Source of the DNA: Saccharina japonica
Taxonomy: Eukaryota > Sar > Phaeophyceae > Laminariales > Laminariaceae
Length of the DNA: 64,000 bases
Direction of reading: 5' to 3'
Assembly: GCA_008828725.1 (NCBI GenBank)
Contig: MEHQ01003804.1
Coordinates: forward strand, 66,566 to 130,565
A program made the translations under genes and the position numbers. The stretch's first letter is position 1; every line of letters begins with the position of its first letter. Below the pieces are notes generated by a model. That model did no database searches, was not told the origin of the DNA, and saw nothing but the letters and a program-made list of their open reading frames with translations. Shown one piece after another: positions 60,058 to 64,000 of the stretch.

Positions 60058-60752
60058 TTTCCTCCAGCGAGGAGTGGGCTAGCAGGGTGCATGGTACGAT
60101 AGACATGCACACACCATGTTCGGAGGCTCCCCCCCTTGCGTTTTCAGTAGAGCTTGTGGAAAATACAGCCCCAGAAGAATGACACATTTACTGTACGCTA
60201 AACGTGTGGTAGAACTTAACGAAGTCAGTGATACCCCGGTCTAGGTAGGTATATCTCCATTATGTTTCGTAAACACAGACATTCTTTCGTGGGATAAATT
60301 GGCAGTTGAGAAGCCCCTATGAACGTATACTTGTTCGGGGACATCGTGCTATATGTATAATTGCGCGCGCCTATTATCACGAGTGTTAGGTGCTCCCATA
60401 CCGCATAATGCGCATGGAAAAAAAATGAGTGTCGTCGTACGAAGCAAAATCGAAAATCCGTCAATAGGAAAAACGAATGGCCACCCTTTCCAACGACTTG
60501 AGAAACCCGCCTCGACAGACAACTGGCTGAAACGGCGTGATGGTGAGCTTTGCTCCTTGTGTCACAGCTATACCGACCTCGACATGGAATGTGCTTACAC
60601 ACACCACATGCACTCGACCGTGGCGATAAATTGACACCAGCTCAGAGGAAACGTCTCTCAAGGTTTGAAGGCAGTATATATAGCTCACACACAACCCACA
60701 AAGCCGTACGGGTATAGCCACCCGATTCAGAGCAGCTATGCGTGTGTGCGTG
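60058..60752. repeat. duplicated segment D5, copy 1
   Basis: It matches 61114-61800 in the same orientation and begins at TTTCCTCCAGCGAGGAGTGG. It ends at the N inside a (GT)n-like tract. Confidence 0.85.
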
Positions 60753-60753
60753 N
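60753..60753. other. single N: sequence junction
   Basis: The left side ends in CGTGTGTGCGTG, which in copy 2 continues to TGTCTAGATCGC. The right side enters the middle of the 76-codon exon. Confidence 0.9.
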
Positions 60754-60892
60754 ATTTTTCACTCTTGATGGCGAGTACATCGAGGCGGAAAAGTCTTCCT
60801 ACGCGGTCACCTACGGGGACGCATTCGCGGACGGCACGGGTCGAAAGGTGTGTTTGGAATGCAACAGGTTTCACGTCCGTTTTCATGTCTAG
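60754..60892 (+). pseudogene. partial copy of the putative terminal exon (copy 3)
   Basis: The frame starts at FFTLDGEY because of the junction and ends in CNRFHVRFHV with the same stop. Compared with copy 1 it has six base changes, five of which alter the protein (Asn-Tyr, Thr-Ala, Asp-Gly, Asp-Glu, Leu-His). That is not the pattern of a constrained protein. Confidence 0.4.
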
Positions 60893-61023
60893 ACAGTGAG
60901 TGCTCCGTGTAAGTTACGACGATCAACTCACGAATCTCGATGATGAGTTCGCTAGTGTTCATAGCATGCTTGCACGAATGTCACACACAGGCTTCGTTGC
61001 TTGTATAATCATCATGAGCTATG

Positions 61024-61112
61024 TCGGGCGCCCCGGTAGACTAGGGCTCAGCTTCATAGACTACTGGCATTGGTACCGAAGTTCGAATCCCACCGTCGTG
61101 ATATGTATACTC
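61024..61112 (+). mobile_element. SINE head fragment
   Basis: The tRNA-like head (CGCCCCGGTAGACTAG ... AGTTCGAATCC) is present, but the body is replaced after ATACTCTATT by D5 sequence. Confidence 0.75.
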
Positions 61113-61113
61113 T

Positions 61114-61800
61114 ATTTCCTCCAGCGAGGAGTGGTGCATGGTACGATAGACATGCACACACCATATTCGGAGGCTCCCCCCCTTGCGTTTTCAGTAGAGC
61201 TTGTGGGAAATACAGCCCCAGAAGAATAAAACATTTACTGTACGCTAAACGTGTGGTAGAACGTAACGAGGTCAGTGATACCCCGGTCTAGGTAGGTATA
61301 TCTCCAATATGTTTCGTAAACACAGACATTCTTTAGTGGGACAAATTGGCAGTTGAAAAGCCCCAATAAACGTATACTTGTTCGGGGACATCGTGCTATC
61401 TGTATCATAGCGCGCGCCTATTATCACGAGTGTTAGGTGCTCCCATACCGCATAATGCACATGGAAAAAAAAATAGTGTCGTCGTACGAAGTAAAATCGA
61501 AAATCCGTCAAAAGGAAAAACGAATGGCCACCCTTTCCAACGACTTGAGAAACCGGCCTCGACAGACAACTGGCTGAAACGGCGTGATGGTGAGCGTTGC
61601 TCCTTGTGTCACAGTTATACCGACCTCGACATGGAAAGTGATTACACACACCACATGCACTCGACCGTGGCTATAAATTGGCACCAGCTCAGAGGAAACG
61701 TATCTCAAGGTTTGAAGGCAGTATATATAGCTCACACACAACCCACAAAGCCGTACGGGTATAGCCACCCGATTCAGAGCAGCTATGCGTGTGCGTGTGT
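61114..61800. repeat. duplicated segment D5, copy 2
   Basis: Counterpart of 60058-60752, diverged by a few percent. No supported gene; frames on both strands are short and without domains. Confidence 0.85.
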
Positions 61801-62041
61801 GTGTCTAGATCGCACAGAACTTCCACCTTACTCCGTTGCGTGTTGCGAATATTGTTGTTAACCAGATCTGGGCGGGAGTAGTTACGGACCCCGCGAAGAG
61901 CGAAAAGGAGGCTCTTCCCAGGACGGTCAGCATGGTATGGGGAGATGTTTGCGACAGCGAGGTGGGTCTTAAACATGTCGTCAACAAAACTCGCCCTCTA
62001 ACATACCTGACTCCGTTATCGAGCAATCCCACCGAAGGGTA
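61801..62041. other. no feature seen
   Basis: Continues past D5. I see no credible gene. Confidence 0.4.
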
Positions 62042-62293
62042 GACGCTTGCTACGATAAATGTCGCGCTTTTGGCTGATTTTGTTTTCTGAATGATCGGGC
62101 TCCTTACCCCGAACTCGTCGGACGTTCATTCATGTGGTGACAAATTTCTCCATAGCATACCTAGGTCATGAGATTTGTCAATATCGGGGGGCACTTTTGG
62201 TTTCCTCCAAAATATTGTTTCGAGTGAGTTATGGAGTCCCTTGGACTGAGGAGCTCAGACAAAACATGGCGTATCGCTGTCGTAGCATCCGTC
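62042..62293. mobile_element. MITE-A copy
   Basis: GACGCTTGCTACGATAAATG to GCTGTCGTAGCATCCGTC. Confidence 0.8.
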
Positions 62294-62299
62294 GGCACC

Positions 62300-62525
62300 A
62301 CGTTTTGGATTCATATTTTCTGACCGGTTGAGCTCCTCACGCGAGTAACCACCGGATACTATTGACACTTTACTGGTATGTTTGTTTTTGGACTGCGGCA
62401 ATGGAACGTTTTGGTCGGGTTGCGCGAAACGATGTTTCGTGAAGTAATATTTCGGGTGAGATTCTGGCCTCCTAATGGGAGGAGCTCAGAAAACTCTGCT
62501 GCGCCTCCTACCGTGGGATGAGTCT
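62300..62525. mobile_element. MITE-B copy 3
   Basis: TATTTTCTGACCGGTTGAGC through CCTACCGTGGGATGAGTC. The left terminus is lost next to the adjoining MITE-A. Confidence 0.6.
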
Positions 62526-62877
62526 AAATGACAAAGTATTATAGACGTCCCATGGAACTTAACCAAATGATATCACCCTCGATTCAACCAGCTGAACTAG
62601 ACGCCAGGTTTATTGCATATCGTGCTTGGAGACCAATCAATGTGAGTCCTCAGGGATACTGCGTAAATCACGCATGGTAAGGCCGTGTTCTGCAGCAGCT
62701 GAACCAATACCGGACACGCACCTTCGCATTCGATATTAAAAGCGTCGATATCACTATCTTTAGGCGTGACGATACGCCCAAGTTCTGTTGGTGGGACGCA
62801 TGGTGCTACCGTGATGGGAACGCCGGTTTATGCCCTTCATCGCGACGCGCAAATTAAATTCAACATTTTCTTTTAAG
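62526..62877. other. no feature seen
   Basis: No ORF of note, no repeat recognised. Confidence 0.4.
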
Positions 62878-63135
62878 GACGCGTGATACGATGGAGCTAG
62901 CAGCTTTTGCTGGTTTTGCTTCTGAATGATCGGGCTCCTTAACCCAAATTCGTCGGACTTTCAGTCTTGAGTTGCGATTTTTTTCATAGTATACCTAGCT
63001 CATGGGATTGTTGGCCGGGTAGCACTTTTGGTTATTTGCAAAATCGTCGTTTTTGGGGTGAGGTATGGAGCTCTTCAAGTGACGAGCTTAAAAAAATCAT
63101 GGTGCACCTGCATGCAGGCTATTGTAGCATTCGTC
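62878..63135. mobile_element. MITE-A copy
   Basis: GACGCGTGATACGATGGAGC to CTATTGTAGCATTCGTC, with a TGCATGCAGG insertion near the right end. Confidence 0.8.
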
Positions 63136-63476
63136 TAGGGACCCTAAATGGATTTTGAGAGTGCGGAACCAGCATCGACGCAGAAACGTTTGTGTGGCAC
63201 ACCTATCGATGCTCAGGGGACAATATAGCGTCTTTGCCACATATGGTAGTAATTTATTAGCATGCGTACCACGTCCTTCGGAGTCATACTGCTAACCGTT
63301 ACCCCTGCCCAGTAACGTTTCGGCAAACATACCCCTATACGAAAAACAGGTCCCGCCCACCACGTGCTCCACATAATGATCAATCACGTGCGAGATACAT
63401 TTGAAATACAAACCGCCAATTGGCGTGCTGTTCAATTACCAGGGGTAACCTAGATACCGAATATATATAGAGATAG
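63136..63476. other. no feature seen
   Basis: Unique-looking sequence without a recognisable gene. Confidence 0.4.
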
Positions 63477-63659
63477 ATGTATGCGACTCAACACGGACCT
63501 GCGTTCGTCTTGTCGGCGCTCGCCTGCCTCCTCTGCGCTTGCTTTCGTGGCAGACGTTTCTCCTCAAGGTTACGACCTGGAACGTCGACGGGACAACGAG
63601 CATTGCCAAGACTTTTCCTTGCCTTAATTCGCGAACGAGAACATGCATGGTTCGGGTGA
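63477..63659 (+). CDS. possible exon near the right edge (function unclear)
   Basis: This GC-richer stretch between AT-rich flanks has three overlapping open frames. The frame from 63477 begins with a hydrophobic, signal-like segment (AFVLSALACLLCACF). The frame from 63539 contains KVTTWNVDGT, which resembles the N-terminal TWNxxG strand of endonuclease/exonuclease/phosphatase proteins. GGGTGAGCTATC at 63655 could be a splice donor. The frame choice is undecided. Confidence 0.2.
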   Translation: MYATQHGPAFVLSALACLLCACFRGRRFSSRLRPGTSTGQRALPRLFLALIREREHAWFG

Positions 63660-63854
63660 GCTATCTTTGTTTTTGTTTTTGCTTTTTTTGTTACTTTTTT
63701 ACTTTTAATAATATGTTTCGAATATACGACAATATTTAGAAGTGTGTTAATATGTTTCGAATATCCGACAATGTTTCGCAGTGTGCTTCTCCATAATACG
63801 TTTCGATTATACGAGACGGTTTTGTAGTGTATTTCTCCAGCGAAGCGTGTGCCC

Positions 63855-64000
63855 CACGCGTGCTCCGATCGTGGTACGAGCACTTTTGATCCAAGGCTTT
63901 TTTTCTGACTGACGCTGCCGCTCGGTCGGAGAACGTTTTCGTTTTGGAGTTTAATTGGACTACGAGTACGTACGTATTGTTTTGTATTTCACTGACGAAA
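63855..64000. mobile_element. MITE-A-like end, runs off the window
   Basis: CACGCGTGCTCCGATCGTGG and AGCACTTTTGATCC resemble the left end of MITE-A. The rest is diverged or outside the window. Confidence 0.5.

Overview
This window is repeat-dominated nuclear DNA from a eukaryote. The evidence is a non-LTR retrotransposon, pol III-type (tRNA-derived) SINE copies, DNA transposons without coding capacity, simple-sequence arrays, TATA-box promoters with a GT splice donor, and no operon-like gene packing. I cannot fix the clade from sequence alone; a protist or alga with a large repetitive genome would fit, but that is a guess. No complete host gene could be recognised. The plausible host coding pieces are a first exon with a signal peptide (two copies), a 76-codon terminal exon (two copies plus a third partial one) and a possible exon at the right edge.

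Layout. 1-7.9 kb: a foldback element (654-2118), a hAT-type element with an exact 8-bp target duplication (2146-4618), a degenerate inverted-repeat element holding a 56-bp tandem array (about 5.0-6.9 kb), then low-complexity DNA. 7.9-17.66 kb: one segment present twice in tandem, each copy with a promoter and a secreted-protein exon. 17.66-28.27 kb: a second segment present twice in tandem, rich in a MITE family called MITE-A here and containing a (TATG)n microsatellite. 28.27-30.02 kb: unique-looking DNA with relatives at 48-49.66 kb and 54.4-54.96 kb. 30.02-38.77 kb: a 4,376-bp unit repeated twice, each with a 5'-truncated, frameshifted LINE, a foldback element and nested MITE-A. 38.77-46.03 kb: an almost perfect 7.25-kb (TATG)n array. 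46.03-51.26 kb: third copy of the right part of the 17.7-28.3 kb segment plus its continuation. 51.27-60.75 kb: SINEs, a SINE/foldback palindrome, MITE-B and duplicated exons. 60.75-64.0 kb: more duplicated DNA and MITEs.

Six single N characters (13117, 22936, 30020, 51265, 56421, 60753) sit on borders of duplicated segments. The simplest reading is that allelic or overlapping contigs were placed end to end, so many duplications may be assembly products. One contig (30021-34396) would join its left neighbour perfectly if reverse-complemented. The mobile elements themselves are independently supported by termini, target duplications, nesting and filled/empty-site comparison.

Most activity visible here is transposon biology: MITE-A and MITE-B depend on an unseen transposase, the SINE on an unseen LINE partner, and foldback and hAT elements lack any recognisable transposase in the window.
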